Positions 33,005-45,900 of a stretch of DNA of 64,000 bases are shown here, one piece after another. Both the position numbers and the translations under genes were made by a program. Source of the DNA: Siphonodentalium dalli (taxonomy: Eukaryota > Mollusca > Scaphopoda > Gadilida > Siphonodentaliidae); assembly GCA_032622095.1 (NCBI GenBank), contig CP136062.1, positions 16,331,710 to 16,395,709 on the forward strand. The letters run 5' to 3'. Each line of letters starts with the position of its first letter. The first letter of the stretch is position 1. Below the pieces are notes generated by a model that saw nothing but the letters and a program-made list of their open reading frames with translations, searched no databases and was not told the origin of the DNA.

Positions 33005-33968
33005 ACAAAAAAGCTACAACAGTCATACCATGTGATTTTATTGCAACTCAGAAGTTGGTCGTTTTATCGGAACAGTTCTGTTTATTTTGGCGGCCATTTT
33101 GGTCTTCATCATCGGTTTTACGTCGCCAATTGCCTTATACGTATTAAGATACAGACTTCATCCAAGACAAGGCCATATTACATAAAGCACTCGCGATGAT
33201 CTAGTCCGGTTACCATACATCTGGTGAATAGAGTGTCAATATAAAAATTGGCGGCCATCTTGGACGCCATCTTGGATTTTATTACCTTCCTAATCTAGGA
33301 TTTGAACGATGTTTTACATTATCAGTGTCGCCGTACGATTCTACACAACATGAAAGGGTAAACTGTGCATTGTCAATTTATTTGGTGGACACAAACTGCA
33401 TGGGCACATATATGTGGTTATTTGTGAAATTGGGGGGAGGGTTAAGTTTTTGTCTATTATGTCAATACTTGGAAAGATATAATGTAAGTATGAACATCAT
33501 TATATAGGGGGTACCTTTCCATTTCCAAAAATATATAACTTGGAAGAATTCGACAGATATGCTATCTTTGCACAGAGTTGACGCACAACACTTTGTCTGA
33601 ATCGCCATGAATTTTTGACGCGTCACGCTACATATTTTACCATGACGTCACGAAATCAGAACGAAAGCAGGAAAACGATGTTGAATCTGATTAAGTGTCT
33701 ATATTCGTTCCTTATTTGGCAAATATGTTTACAATCTTTCCGATGTTGCTGCCCTGTTAACCAGTTGGCTAATGCCTGTTAACCTTTGAAAATATGTCAT
33801 TTTTTAGGTAGGGTACCCTATGAAACATAGTGAAAAGTTATATTTTGTCACCTATCTCGGCTCGGCGCCCTCCGAATTCGAAAACTAGAGTAATTTTCCC
33901 ATTAGAAAATGATGGTCGCATAAATTCCCCCGATGTGCGACGATCACCCCCCAGCACAGCCTAGACTA
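33005..33968 (-). repeat. Right inverted arm of the 6-kb element
   Basis: Reverse complement of the left arm with one copy of the 386-bp block. It includes GGCGGCCATCTTGGACGCC near 33250 and GGCGGCCATTTTGGTC near 33090, both YY1-like, and ends CCCAGCACAGCCTAGACTA at 33968. Confidence 0.88.
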
Positions 33969-34058
33969 CAACGTTTGAACTGCGGACAAAACTAAATATT
34001 TACTACTTTACCCGGGACGAATTATTGGCTAATAAAAACGCGGCAATGATTCCACCGG

Positions 34059-34308
34059 CATGGAATACTATTAGGGCCATTTCCTAATGGCGCTTTCGGC
34101 GCGCGCCGAAAGCGACAAAAAGTGCGCCATAAGTAACGCTAATATCGCACTTATTGTCGATTTCGGCGCGCGCGCCAAAAGCGGCAAAATGTGCGCTGTA
34201 ACAGCGCACATTTTATCGCTTTCGGCGCGTTACTAATGGCGCACTTTTTGTCGCTTTCGGAGCGCGCCAAAAAGCGCCATTAGGAAGTGGCCCTAATAGT
34301 ATTCCATA
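34059..34308. mobile_element. 250-bp CpG-rich palindromic MITE
   Basis: The ends are ATGGAATACTATTAGGGCCA and its near-perfect inverse. The hexamer CACCGG lies at 34053-34058 and 34309-34314, a candidate short target duplication. The interior alternates hairpins built from GGCGCTTTCGGCGCGCGCC-like arms, GTGCGCTGTAACAGCGCAC and GGCGCACTTTTTGTCGC. The CpG and GCGC density contrasts sharply with the AT-rich surroundings. Confidence 0.85.
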
Positions 34309-34314
34309 CACCGG

Positions 34315-36295
34315 AAATAATCACTGCGTGCTATCAAACTCCATGCAAGGTTTACCTCCCTTGATCACTTTGTATATCCGACACCGGAAATTATGCCTTC
34401 CTGATAGTATACCACTGTTAGAATTTTATCAATTTCACTTATAATGCGTAATAATTTTGACAAAGTCTCTCGATGAATACGTTCGCTATACAATGGCATT
34501 GGTGGATTGTCGACGATGAGTTGAACGGTTCAACGCACTCGGAGTACTGTTCAATGATAGCGCGTTCCTGCACGGGAAAATATTAATAATGAGAGCTAAA
34601 ACGCCTTTTATTTAATACACCCTCTTCAATGTTCTTGAGTCATCAATGTGCCCCTGAAGAGATTGTACCAACGAAGAAATGAGTTGTAAATTGTATGGCA
34701 ATTGTCAGCGCATCCGCACACAATCACACTTAAGCTTTAGATGCTAGTGTACGGCAAATTACAAATCACAATATATATTTACTGTCGTGCGAATTGGCGC
34801 TGTCGCCTTCCAGAAAGAAACAACTTTGTAGCCCAGAAATCGACACATACTGTGGTTTTTTTCTATAAAGGGCAATAAATGAGATAAATACGATCGACTG
34901 ACTACATTTAAGATGAACTAACTTGTAATCCAATCCCCTGGTAGTTATTCGCTACAATGAATTAAATGTGCTGAAACGAAGTCAGGCCAGGATTTTAAAG
35001 AGATCAATCGCTCCAGCTTGACTTGAAATGTATTTGATATCTATATATACAAAAGGGGTTTAATGGGGCAAATTTATTTTTGCAATTTATTAAGCCCTTC
35101 CTCGATACTACAGCTCCCCGGAACTCCTATCCAAATCAAACAAGATGGGTGGTAATTGCTCTACTGCACGGGTTACATGTTTGGCTTCTCTCAATTAATA
35201 TTTCAATGTAAATATTATTTTTGCCTTCATATTATAGATGATGGTCAACGAATATATCCATCAATACAATATCTTTGTTCAAATTTGCTCAACTAATGAA
35301 AAATATTGTTGTTTTCGTTTCCAATAAATTTAGTGGTGATCATAAACTTGTGAGCATGAAGATATTCATCTATACATAAATATTCATCTATATAAATATT
35401 TTATTCCATAAATTGTTCTTATCATTCCTGCAGATATGGGAGTATGGATCCCCTTGGTTGATTCAAGTGGGGTGTTCAGCAATGCGACTCTTTTGCAGTT
35501 GTCAAACGACCACACAGGCCCGTTGCATCCTGAACCAATGTCAGTTGTTTAAATTGGACATACATGTAGATTAATTGGTCAGTTCTTGAAATTGAATGGG
35601 GTTACATAATTTTGCCATTGCGACTCATTTCACAATATGGATGGCGGCGACCATAAACGTTAAAAGAATAGTCCAAAATGCTCTATATGGAGTGCTGGGG
35701 TGTTTGGAGGGGTGGATCCTCAACATCTTTTTTTAATATTAGCGGAAACTCTGCATGGGGCGTGAACAAACGTGCGTAGCTGCCAATAATTTCACCAGCA
35801 ATGGCCTTACCACATCATTTAGGCACTGGGGTTATAATGGCCTTTCTATTTGCATTTTAGGTTAGTAATCAGATAACACCATGTCCACATCGTGATGTCC
35901 GTTCAAAGTGCCGTTTACACGTACTGTAAATAGCACAAATTGCGAACGAGGTATTCATTCTGTCCAAAATGTCATCATTTGAGATCGCACCATTGTAGAG
36001 TCTGTTCAGGTGAACAACGAAACAACATGTGAGATATGCGGATTTAAACTAATTATATATATATATAATACAAGTATAACCTGAAGATACATAAATCAAG
36101 ACATCATGACACCATGTCGCCAAGTGTGCTACAGCAACCATCTCATAAAAAGACAATGCGTGTGGAATTTGTACATGATGGAATAATCATCGGCATATTC
36201 TAAGTGGAATCAGTTTATATAAGAAATGACGGCGGTTTCAATGCGGTCATGGGGTTTTGACCGCGAGAAAAAATCAGCAAACTGCATGAACCCCG
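34315..36295. other. No gene seen
   Basis: AT-rich sequence. CAAACTCCATGCAAGGTTTACCTCC at 34337 is the inverse of sequence near 58665-58695, so part is dispersed repeat. No credible coding exon or RNA gene. Confidence 0.5.
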
Positions 36296-39200
36296 AAGTC
36301 ATATTAACGACAAACCACACAGTAAGCTGTTATTAGAATGTCAACAACTATGTGCTTTATTTTATTGGACGACGGATGTTTTACTTCAATGGGAATGAAA
36401 TTGGCGTAGAAAATTTCCAAAATGGCCGCCGAAAATATGAAAAATGGTAAATATTGCCCCAGGGTATCCTGCAATGGCTTACAAGTTGTGGTTGATATTT
36501 AAAATTGGCTAATCTGTATTATATACATTGAATAATAACATGTCTGATGCACCATGGATCGTTGTTTCTATTGTCACCACTGACATCACCAGAAATATTG
36601 GATTTTTCTCTCACAAACTTGACATAAATATCGGCAAAAATTCACTTTTCAGGGTTGAACAATTGTTTTAAGTAAAATGCAACTATCATTGGTATCAAAT
36701 GTATTTATTGTTTTGGTCTATCTTAAATGTGTCACACTACGGTGTTTATAGACCAAATTGCTCAAGATGGCTTCCAAAATGGCAACCAAATTTGTAAAAA
36801 GTTAATTTTTTACATATATCCCGAACATTATTCTCTGCGTTATCTGACAAGGTAGTAAATTATGACTCACTTGGTTATTATAAGTGTTAGTTAATTAACT
36901 GACAACTACGTTCTATTATGTTTTCTATTAAAGTTGCAGTATGGATTTTTGCGGAGAACCTCTTTTGTGATTCTGGCCATATTATTGAAAGGAAATGGGC
37001 AGAACTTTGAAACGGAACTGAGATGAACCATAATATGTGGCTATTCTGGTCCATTATGATAAAACATATCAACTGGATACAGGGTGGATGCCAAGATGGT
37101 AGCCAGGGAGTTACTATATGATCATAGGTGAGGTGAATAGGTATACATGGAGTTATTGCATAGTCAATGGTGAGATGAGAACATGTATGTATACAATGAG
37201 TGACTGTATGATCATAAATGGTCATGTGTAGGTTATACGGGTATACCCATGTGTTGCTACATGTATATGGTCATGGGCGAGGGGTATGTGTATATAGCGA
37301 GCGGCTATATATATATATGGCCATGGATGATGTGCATATGCATATATGGAGTGAATATACTGACATGGCTGGGGAGTATTAGTATATCTTGAGTGGCTAT
37401 TCTGCTATGGTGTGACAAATAGGGATACAGGGAGTGACATGGCCAAGGGTGAGGTGAATATATATACAATGATTGACCATGATCATGTATGAATGTTTTG
37501 AATAGGTACACACGGGGTGACTATATGGCCATAGGTCAGATGAAGGAGTATACCAGGTGATATGTGTGAGGGTATGTGGCGAGTGGCTGTATGACCATTG
37601 GTGAGGTGGATATGTATACCCAGGGTGACTCTTTGGTCATTGTTGTGGTGTTGATGTATATATTGAATGTCTATTTGACCATGTGTGTGTGGCGAATAGG
37701 TATACATGGGATGACCGTATGGCCAATGGTGAGGTGAATGGGTATACAAGGAGTGACTCTATGGTTATGGGTCATGTTTAGGATTATACCCGGTGTGCCT
37801 GCATTGTGACTCATGGCTGTATGGCCATCCGTGGTCATGGGTCAGGTTTACGTTTATACAGTTGGTCACTATATTATTGTGTCTGTGGTGTTTATGTATA
37901 TACGGAATGACTGTGTGGTAATGGGTGGCTATCGCTTTTCACGTTTAAAGTCCCCCATGTACACATACACTATCAAGGTGGAGAACTCTTTGACATGACC
38001 TCTCTATTGATTAACATATCCTTGAGTTATTGTGGAAAGCGATAGCCACCCAAATTACACATGTACAACCCACCCATGACCTCATATGTACATAAACACC
38101 ATACACAAGACAATATAGTCACCCATTCTATACACGTACAACTGACCATACAGCCATATTTGGTTATACCGGTACATGCCACAAATGACGATACAGCCAT
38201 GAGTCACCATGCATGAACACCAGGTATACTCCTACAACTGACCATATAGTCACTCTATGTATACATATTCACCACATTCACGACCATACAGTCACGCATT
38301 GTATACATATCCACCTCACCATGGACCATACATCCACTACATGTATATCTATTCGCCATACCCATGACTAAGAGTCAATCCAGATATACATATACACCTC
38401 ACCAATGGTGAGCCCTTCCAAATATACCAATACCCGCACACACGACCACTCATAAGTTTCATACTTGCATATACACCTCACACATGACAATTCGGCAACT
38501 CACTGTATACTCATACACGCCATCCATGATCATTCATCTACACCCTATACACCACCGATGATAATACATCCACAACATATATAAATATACGACCCACTCG
38601 TTCCCAAAAGGGCACTCCCTATATAGCCACATGCTCGTCAATGACCATCCAGCTTATTCCAGGTATGCATATAGCTTCAATCTTGACCGTACAGGCATAC
38701 CATATGCACCTATACACATTACCCATAACCATAAAATCACTCCATATTTATCTACGCACTCCATCCATGATCATACAGACAGCACAAATATACATATACA
38801 CCCACATGTCACAATACAGCCACACACGGTACACATATACATCCCACCACGACATTACAGTCACTCCATATATACATAAACAACACACGGATGACAATGT
38901 AGCTACTCTCGTTATATCTATACACCACAGCAATGCCCATACGGTCACATCGGCTACACACAACAATACACCGTACTGTCACTACATGTATACCGATTCA
39001 CCTCACACATGCCCATACAGCCACTCCTTATATTCCTATGCATCTCACCGTGGACACCCCACTCATAACCATATAGTCACTCCTTGTATACCTATTCACA
39101 TCATTCATGACCATACAGTAACTCCCTGTATACCTATTCACATCACCTATAATCATACAGTAACTCCCTGGCTACCATCTTGGCATCCATCTTTTATCCA

Positions 39201-40004
39201 GTTGATCACTTTTTACCATAATGGGCCAGAATAGCCACATATTATGGTTCATCTCAGTTCCGTCTCAATGTTCTGCTCATTTCCTTTCAATAATATGGCC
39301 AGAATCACAAAAGAGGTTCTCCGCAAAATTCCATACTGCAACTTTAAAATGAATTTGTCATGCCCCATACGGAACTGGGACAAACAGAATAGAACGTAGT
39401 TGTCAGTTAATTAACTGACACATATAATAACCAAGTGAGTCACAGTTTGCTACCTTGTCGGATAACGCAGATAATAATGTTCGGGATATATGTAAAAAAA
39501 TAACTTTTTACAAATTTGGTTGCCATTTTGGAAGCCATCTTGTGCAATTTGGTCTATAAACACCGTAGTGTGACACATTTAAGATAGACCAAAACAATAA
39601 ATACCTTTGATACCAATGATAGTTGTATTTTACTTAAAAAAATTGTCCAACCCTGAAAAGTGAATTTTTGCCGATATTTATGTCAAGTTTGTGAGAGAAA
39701 AATCCAATATTTCTGGTGATGTCAGTGGTGACAATAGTAACAATGATCCATGGTGCATCAGACGTGTCATTATTCAATGCATATAATACAGATTAGCCAA
39801 TTTTATATATCAACCACAACTTGTAAGCCATTGCAGGACACCCTGGGTCAATATTTACCATTTTTCATATTTTCGGCGGCCATTTTGGAAATTTTCTAAA
39901 CCAATTACATTCCCAATGAAGTAAAACATACGTCCAATAAAATAAAGCACATAGTTGTTGACATTCTATTAACAACCTGTGTGGTTTGTCGATAAAATGA
40001 CTAT
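36296..40004. mobile_element. 3.7-kb foldback element with tandem-repeat inner arms
   Basis: The outer arms (about 36296-37115 and 39165-40004) are inverted repeats of ~800 bp, sharing ACGACAAACCACAC, AAATGGCCGCCGAAAATATG and AACTGACAACTACGTTCTAT blocks. The inner arms (about 37115-37940 and 38034-39165) are opposite-facing runs of degenerate ~45-60-bp units containing GGTATACA...GAGTGAC...ATGGCCAT and the inverse. They meet at GGGTGGCTATCGCTTTTC (37923-37940) and its complement (38034-38051), leaving ~93 bp unpaired. Long arms partly made of tandem repeats are the hallmark of foldback elements such as Drosophila FB. No transposase is present. Apparent ORFs of 60-200 codons are repeat translations. 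Confidence 0.87.
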
Positions 40005-41451
40005 CAAAATCGTCTTGCAAAAAAATCGAAACTTTCACCCCTCTTTTTTAAATCCTCTTTCTGTATCTATTACGGAACCCTCGTCAATGGCAAATGTCTT
40101 AAAATGACGCTATAATATCACGCTTGATGACTGTCTCAAAAACATTGCCATTTACTAATGATTAATGTGAAGAAAAATGGAAGATATGGTGAAATATTAA
40201 TTACATTTCCTATTTTCGTGCATATGACGTCATTTTTCGGCGGCCATTTTGAATTCTTTTCGAAATTATTTGCCGTCGTTTTGAAGAAGGACATCATACC
40301 AACAAAATGGCATACATTTTGTCTGTGTCTTTTGCTACAACCGATCTATTACAACGATTAAATACAGCTTGTCGGAATTAGAGGAAATGGCGGCCATCTT
40401 GGATTCAAATGGCTCTAGCACCTAGTAGGGCCACCTTTATTTTTCGGTGAAATCCGGATTCTTTATCTGGATACCATAGGGAACAATAAAAATAAGGTTA
40501 TTTGTAATCATCGGGGGGGGGGTGCATGTGGACCTTATTGGCTCCCCGACTAATAATTCGCATACATGTAGTTCGCAGGACATTTTATATTATATTTATA
40601 AAACCATTGTTGCGTGCAACTACTAACTAGTGCTGCATGGTGTGTGAAGTCAGACTTGGTGTGAGCTAAGATTCACTTCGAACATTGTAAATGGGAGGTC
40701 TATAATCATTAATGCTCATTTCAATGTATGCCGTTTCGGGGAAATATGTATCATAACCATTGCCAAATATGATAGTTTGTGTTAAATTTCAAAGCGGACT
40801 TTCAAATTTATCATGCCAACTAGCGTTTTGATAGATAGCCAACCTCTTATGTGATTTTAAAGCTATAAAATAAGTCACACTGAAATGGCATATACGTGGT
40901 GTTACAATGAGCTGGAAAGCAACAACATGACGCAATCACCATAAAATCGATCGAAACGACACTTCGTATGTGATGTGTAATGATATGACTGCCATTTTGA
41001 CCCAATTATAATTGCCTACAATTGGCAGATATTGTTTTGGGCTTTCAATATGCCGCACAGTAACAAAACATGCGAATTGCAATATGCACGACAGTGTTCC
41101 TGCAATTCGCCGTACACCAAATAAGTATGTCTTTCGCCAATAATATTAACAAAGAGCGAAAAACTGTTTGGTGCTATGTAAGTCATTGTGGACCTTTCTT
41201 ACGTCATGTGCATAGCAATATGTAAACAAACAGATGTTTTAGATATTAAAAAATCATAATCAAGCTAGGTGGATAATGTTAGACTCTCTCATAACATGAA
41301 CCTCCTCAGCTACATGCTAATTCCATGATATATGATAAGACTCTGAATTGGTTAACAAAACGGAATGAAAACGGGCTATTCTGACAGGTGTTTTCAGATA
41401 GAAAATCAGTTTAAGGAGGGGTAAGTTTTTGGATAGTCTTGATGCACCACT
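40005..41451. other. No gene; scattered repeat motifs
   Basis: GGCGGCCATTTTGAATTC (40242) and GGCGGCCATCTTGGATTC (40390) echo the foldback arms. A G-tract lies at 40503. The rest is AT-rich without a credible ORF. Confidence 0.5.
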
Positions 41452-42342
41452 GAGAGCTTTATACAAAAAAATGAAATAGTTATTGGAAATCTTCTGGAAA
41501 ACTTGAAAAAGCACTGCAATTTATGCATTTCTTTGGCATTTTCATGAATTTTTAACAAAAATTGTTGGAGAATATCATTTTTTGCACATCATTAATGTTA
41601 AGTAACCCAGATAGAATAAATATATGGTATTCAAGTATATTTTATTACGAGTTTGTTCTTATTTTAATGGTTTTCATTATTATACTGAAATTTGCATATC
41701 AAAAACACTTAAAATGTAAAAAAATATATTTTTCACCTGCTTCGCCCTGGATACCTCAGTGTTTTGGAACCCCCCCCCCCCCATGGGGTAAGGGTAATTA
41801 GAGATAGCGTCAAAATGTATACCCTTTCGTGTGACACTACCCTCATCTGGGGGCCGGTCTAATAGGCTTAATTTTATTGCTGGTGAAGTTGATATTAATA
41901 AATCAGGTATATAACGCTGAAATTCTTTATACACCAATGAGAGCTTTATACCAAAAAAATGAAAATTTTATAGGAAATCTTTTTTGAAAAAGCACTGCAA
42001 TTTATGATTTTTTTTGGCATTTTCGTGAATTTTTCACAAAAATTGTTGGATAATATAACTTTTTGCACATAATAAATGTTAAGCAACACAGATTGAATAA
42101 GTATCTGATATTCAAGTATATTTCATTTAACATTTGTCTTATTTTATTGGTTTTCCTGATTATACTGAAATTTGCAGGTCAAAAACACCAAAAAGGTCAA
42201 AAACATATATTTTCCACCTGCGTCGCCCTGGATACCTCAGTGTTTTGGAACCCCCCCCCCCCCATGGGGTAAGGGTAATTAGAGATAGCGTCAAAAATTA
42301 TACCCTTTCATGTGACACTACCCTCATCTGGGGGCCGGTCTA
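41452..42342. repeat. Diverged tandem duplication, 486-bp offset
   Basis: 41452-41865 and 41938-42342 align in order: GAGAGCTTTATAC, AAGCACTGCAATTTATG, ACAAAAATTGTTGGA, TCGCCCTGGATACCTCAGTG, a C14-15 tract then CATGGGGTAAGGGTAATTAG, and CTCATCTGGGGGCCGGTCTA. Differences are many single substitutions, so the duplication is old or the copies derive from separate insertions of one dispersed repeat. Short ORFs in both copies end at the C-tract and are not genes. Confidence 0.88.
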
Positions 42343-42913
42343 ACTCTGGTAGGATGGTCAAATAGAAATGGAGAATAAACTTGCTCCAACTATAGTTACT
42401 TTTACAGCTAAACATAGAAAACCACAGACTGGTACCCAACCGGTGACCGACAGAGTCAGAAAGGAAGTATGACTGGTGCGCTCTGGTAGAGATTTGCGTG
42501 CAATCCCATTATAATAACAATGCTGTTTATGTCTATTTGGATATAAGATTTATGAACATAACTAATTTTGGCCCCATTATTTGCCACATCACTTTAAGAA
42601 CGACTGTGTTTTCTCGTGCGCACGCAATCGGAATGCACTTCCGGTATAGCCGATAATAACATCCCCAATTATTTAATTGAATTTAACGAACGGAAGCAGA
42701 CCGAGTTTAACCCGTTCTATACTAAATGGATTCTCCCATTCAATTATATAAAAGGACATATTGGAATTATTAATCAAGAAGGATGTTCAAGTAATACACG
42801 CAGACGACAGAAGGATGAACAGTTAATACAAGTATTCATAGTCTTTGGAGGTAAATGTGCAGATAGTAACTAAGGGAACCATCCGTCAATGAGTAATTAG
42901 TATAAAACTGTAG
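42343..42913. other. Repeat remnants before the satellite
   Basis: 42343-42410 resembles the AGTGATGTGAAACACTCC-family end (AAATAGAAATGGAGAATAA). 42413-42490 (CAGACTGGTACC, CAGAGTCAGAAAGGAAG, GCTCTGGTAGAGATT) is the inverse of 58140-58215. 42690-42730 (GTTTAACCCGTTCTATACTA) is a remnant of the 66-bp TTAA-family repeat. CACATCACTTTAA at 42585-42597 is another TTAA-type end. No gene. Confidence 0.6.
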
Positions 42914-45900
42914 GGTAACAAATCGTGGGACGGACACACATTACGCACATTAAAGTTAAAGCACCCCCCCCCCCGTAACAAACCATGGGACGGACATTGC
43001 GCAAATTAAAGTTAAAGCCCCCCACGTAACAAATCGTGGGACGAACATTACGCACATTAAAGTTAAATACCCCCCCCCCCGTAACAAATCGTGGGACGGA
43101 CATTATGCACATTAAAGTTAAAGCCCCCCCCGTAACAAATCGTGAGACGGACACACATTACGCACATTAAATTTAAACTCCCCCGTAGCAAATCGTGGGA
43201 CGGACAAACATTACGCACATTAATGTCCCCGTAACAAATCGTGGGACGGACACACATTACGCACATTAAAGCAACCGTAACAAATCGTAGGACACACATT
43301 ACGCACATTAAAGCCCCCATAACAAATCGTGGGACGGACACACATCACGCACATTAGAGCCCCCGTAACAAATCGTGGAACGGACACAAATCACGCACAT
43401 TAAAGCCCCGTAACAAATCGTGAGACGGACACACATTACGCACATTAAAGCCCCGTAACAAATCGTGGGACGGACACACATTACGCACATTAAAGCCCCC
43501 GTAAAACATCGTGGGACGGACACACATTAAAGTCCCCGTAACAAATCGTGGGGCAGACACACATTACGCACATTAGAGCCCCGTAACAAATCTTGGGACA
43601 GACACACATTACGCACATTAAATCCCCCATAACAAATCGTGGGACGGACACACATTACGCACATTAAAGCCCCCGTAACAAATCTCTGGACGGACACACA
43701 TTACGCACATTAAAGCCCCCATAACAAATCGTGGGACACACATCACGCACATTAGAGTCCCCGTAAAAAATCGTGGGACGGACACACATTAAAGTCCCCG
43801 TAACAAATCGTGGGGCGGACACATTACGCACATTAGAGCCCCGTAACAAATCTTTGGACGGACACACATTACGCACATTAAAGCCCCCGTAACAAATCGT
43901 GGGACACACATCACGCACATTAAAGCCCCGAAACAAATCTTGGGACGGACACACATTACGCACATTAAAGCCCCCGTAACAAATCGTGGAACGGACACAA
44001 ATTAAAGCCCCGTAACAAATCGTGGGACGGATAAACATTACGCACATTAACCCACCACCCCCGTAACAAATTGTGGGACACGCACATTACGCACGTTAAA
44101 GTCCCCGCAACAAATCGTAGGACGGACACACATTACGCACATTAAAGTCCCCGTAACAAATCGTGGGACGGACACATATTACGCACATTAAAGCCCCTGT
44201 AACAAATCGTTCGACGGACACACATTACGCACATTAAAACCCCGTAACTAATCGTGGGACGGACACATATTACGCACGTTAGAGTCCCGGTAACAAATCG
44301 TGGGACGGACACACATTACGCACATTAAAGCCCCCGTAACAAATCGTGGGATGGACACACATTACGTACATTAAAGCCCCCGTAACAAATCGTGGGACGG
44401 ACAGACATTACGCACATCAAAGCCCCCGCAATACATCGTGGGACGGACACACATTACGCACATCAAAGCCCCCGCTACACATCATGGTACGGACACACAT
44501 TACGCACATTAAATCCCCCGTAACAAATCGTGGGACGGACACACATTACGCACATTAAAGCCCCCGTAACAAATCGTGGGACGGACACACATTACGCACA
44601 TTAAAGCCCCCGTAACAAATCGTGGGACGGAAACACATTACGCACATTAAAGCCCCCCGTAACAAATCGTGGGAAGGACACACTTTACACAGATTAAAGC
44701 CCACAGTAACAAATCGTGAGACACGTACATTACGCATGTTAAAGTCCCCGTAACAAATGGTAGGACGACACACATTACGCATATTAGAGTCCCCATAACA
44801 AATCGTGGGACGGATACACATTACGCACATTAACCCACCCCCGTAACAAATTGTGGGACACGCACATTACGCACATTAAAGTCCCCGTAACAAATCGTAG
44901 GACGGACACACATTACGCACATTAAAGTCCCCGTAACAAATCTTGGAACGGACACACATCACGCACATTAAAGCCTCCGTAACAAATCTCGGGACGGACA
45001 CACATTACGCACATTAAAGACCCCGTAACAGATCGTTCGACGGACACACATTACGCACATTAAAGCCCCCCGTAACAAATCGTGAGACACGTACATTACG
45101 CATGTTAAAGTCCTCGTAACAATCGTAGGACGACACACATTACGCACATTAGAGTCCCCGTAACAAATCGTGGGACGGATACACATTACGCACATTAACC
45201 CACCCCGTAACAAATTGTGGGACACGCACATTACGCACGTTAAAGTCCCCGTAAAAATCGTAGGACGGACACGCACTACGTACATTAAAGTCCCCGTAAC
45301 AAATCTTGGGACGGACACACATCAAGCACATTAAAGCCTCCGTAACAAATCTTGGGACGGACACACATTACGCACATTAAAGCCTCCGTAACAAATCTCG
45401 GGACGGACACATATTACGCACATTAAAGCCCCCGTAACAAATCGTGGGACACACATCACGCACATTAAAGCCCGGGTAACAAATCGTGGAACGGACACAA
45501 ATTAAAGCTCCCGAAACAAATCGTGGGACGGATAAACATTACGCACATTAACCCACCAACCCCGTAACAAATTATGGGACACGCACATTACGCAAGTTAA
45601 AGTCCCCGTAACAAATCGTAGGACGGACACACATTACGCACATTAAAGTCCCCGTAACAAATCGTGGGACGGACACATATTACGCACATTAAAGCCCCTG
45701 TAACAAATCGTTCGACGGACACACATTACGCACATTAAAACCCCGTAACTAATCGTGGGACGGACACATATTACGCACGTTAAAGTCCCCGTAACAAATC
45801 GCGGGACGGACACACATTACGCACATTAAAGCCCCCGTAACAAATCGTGGGACGGACACACATTACGTACATTAAAGCCCCCGTAACAAATCGTGGTACG

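Larger units (their letters stand above)
28006..33968. mobile_element. ~6-kb non-autonomous element with ~1-kb terminal inverted repeats
   Basis: It starts TAGTCTAGGCTGTGCTGGGG and ends in the exact inverse at 33968. Inverted identity runs about 750 bp at high similarity on each side, then continues more weakly to about 29340 and 33005. Both flanks carry CAA, too short to prove a duplication. The 3.7-kb middle has no ORF above about 80 codons, so any transposase must act in trans. The superfamily is undetermined. Confidence 0.85.

Noticed and set aside
28006-33968. Maverick/Polinton or viral integration
   Set aside because: Long inverted repeats fit superficially, but the element is too short and has no polymerase, integrase, ATPase or capsid-like ORF.
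36887-39234. ORFs with HSLYTYSPH-like or ITYDHTVTPC-like repeats
   Set aside because: Produced by the tandem repeats in the foldback arms, in both orientations.
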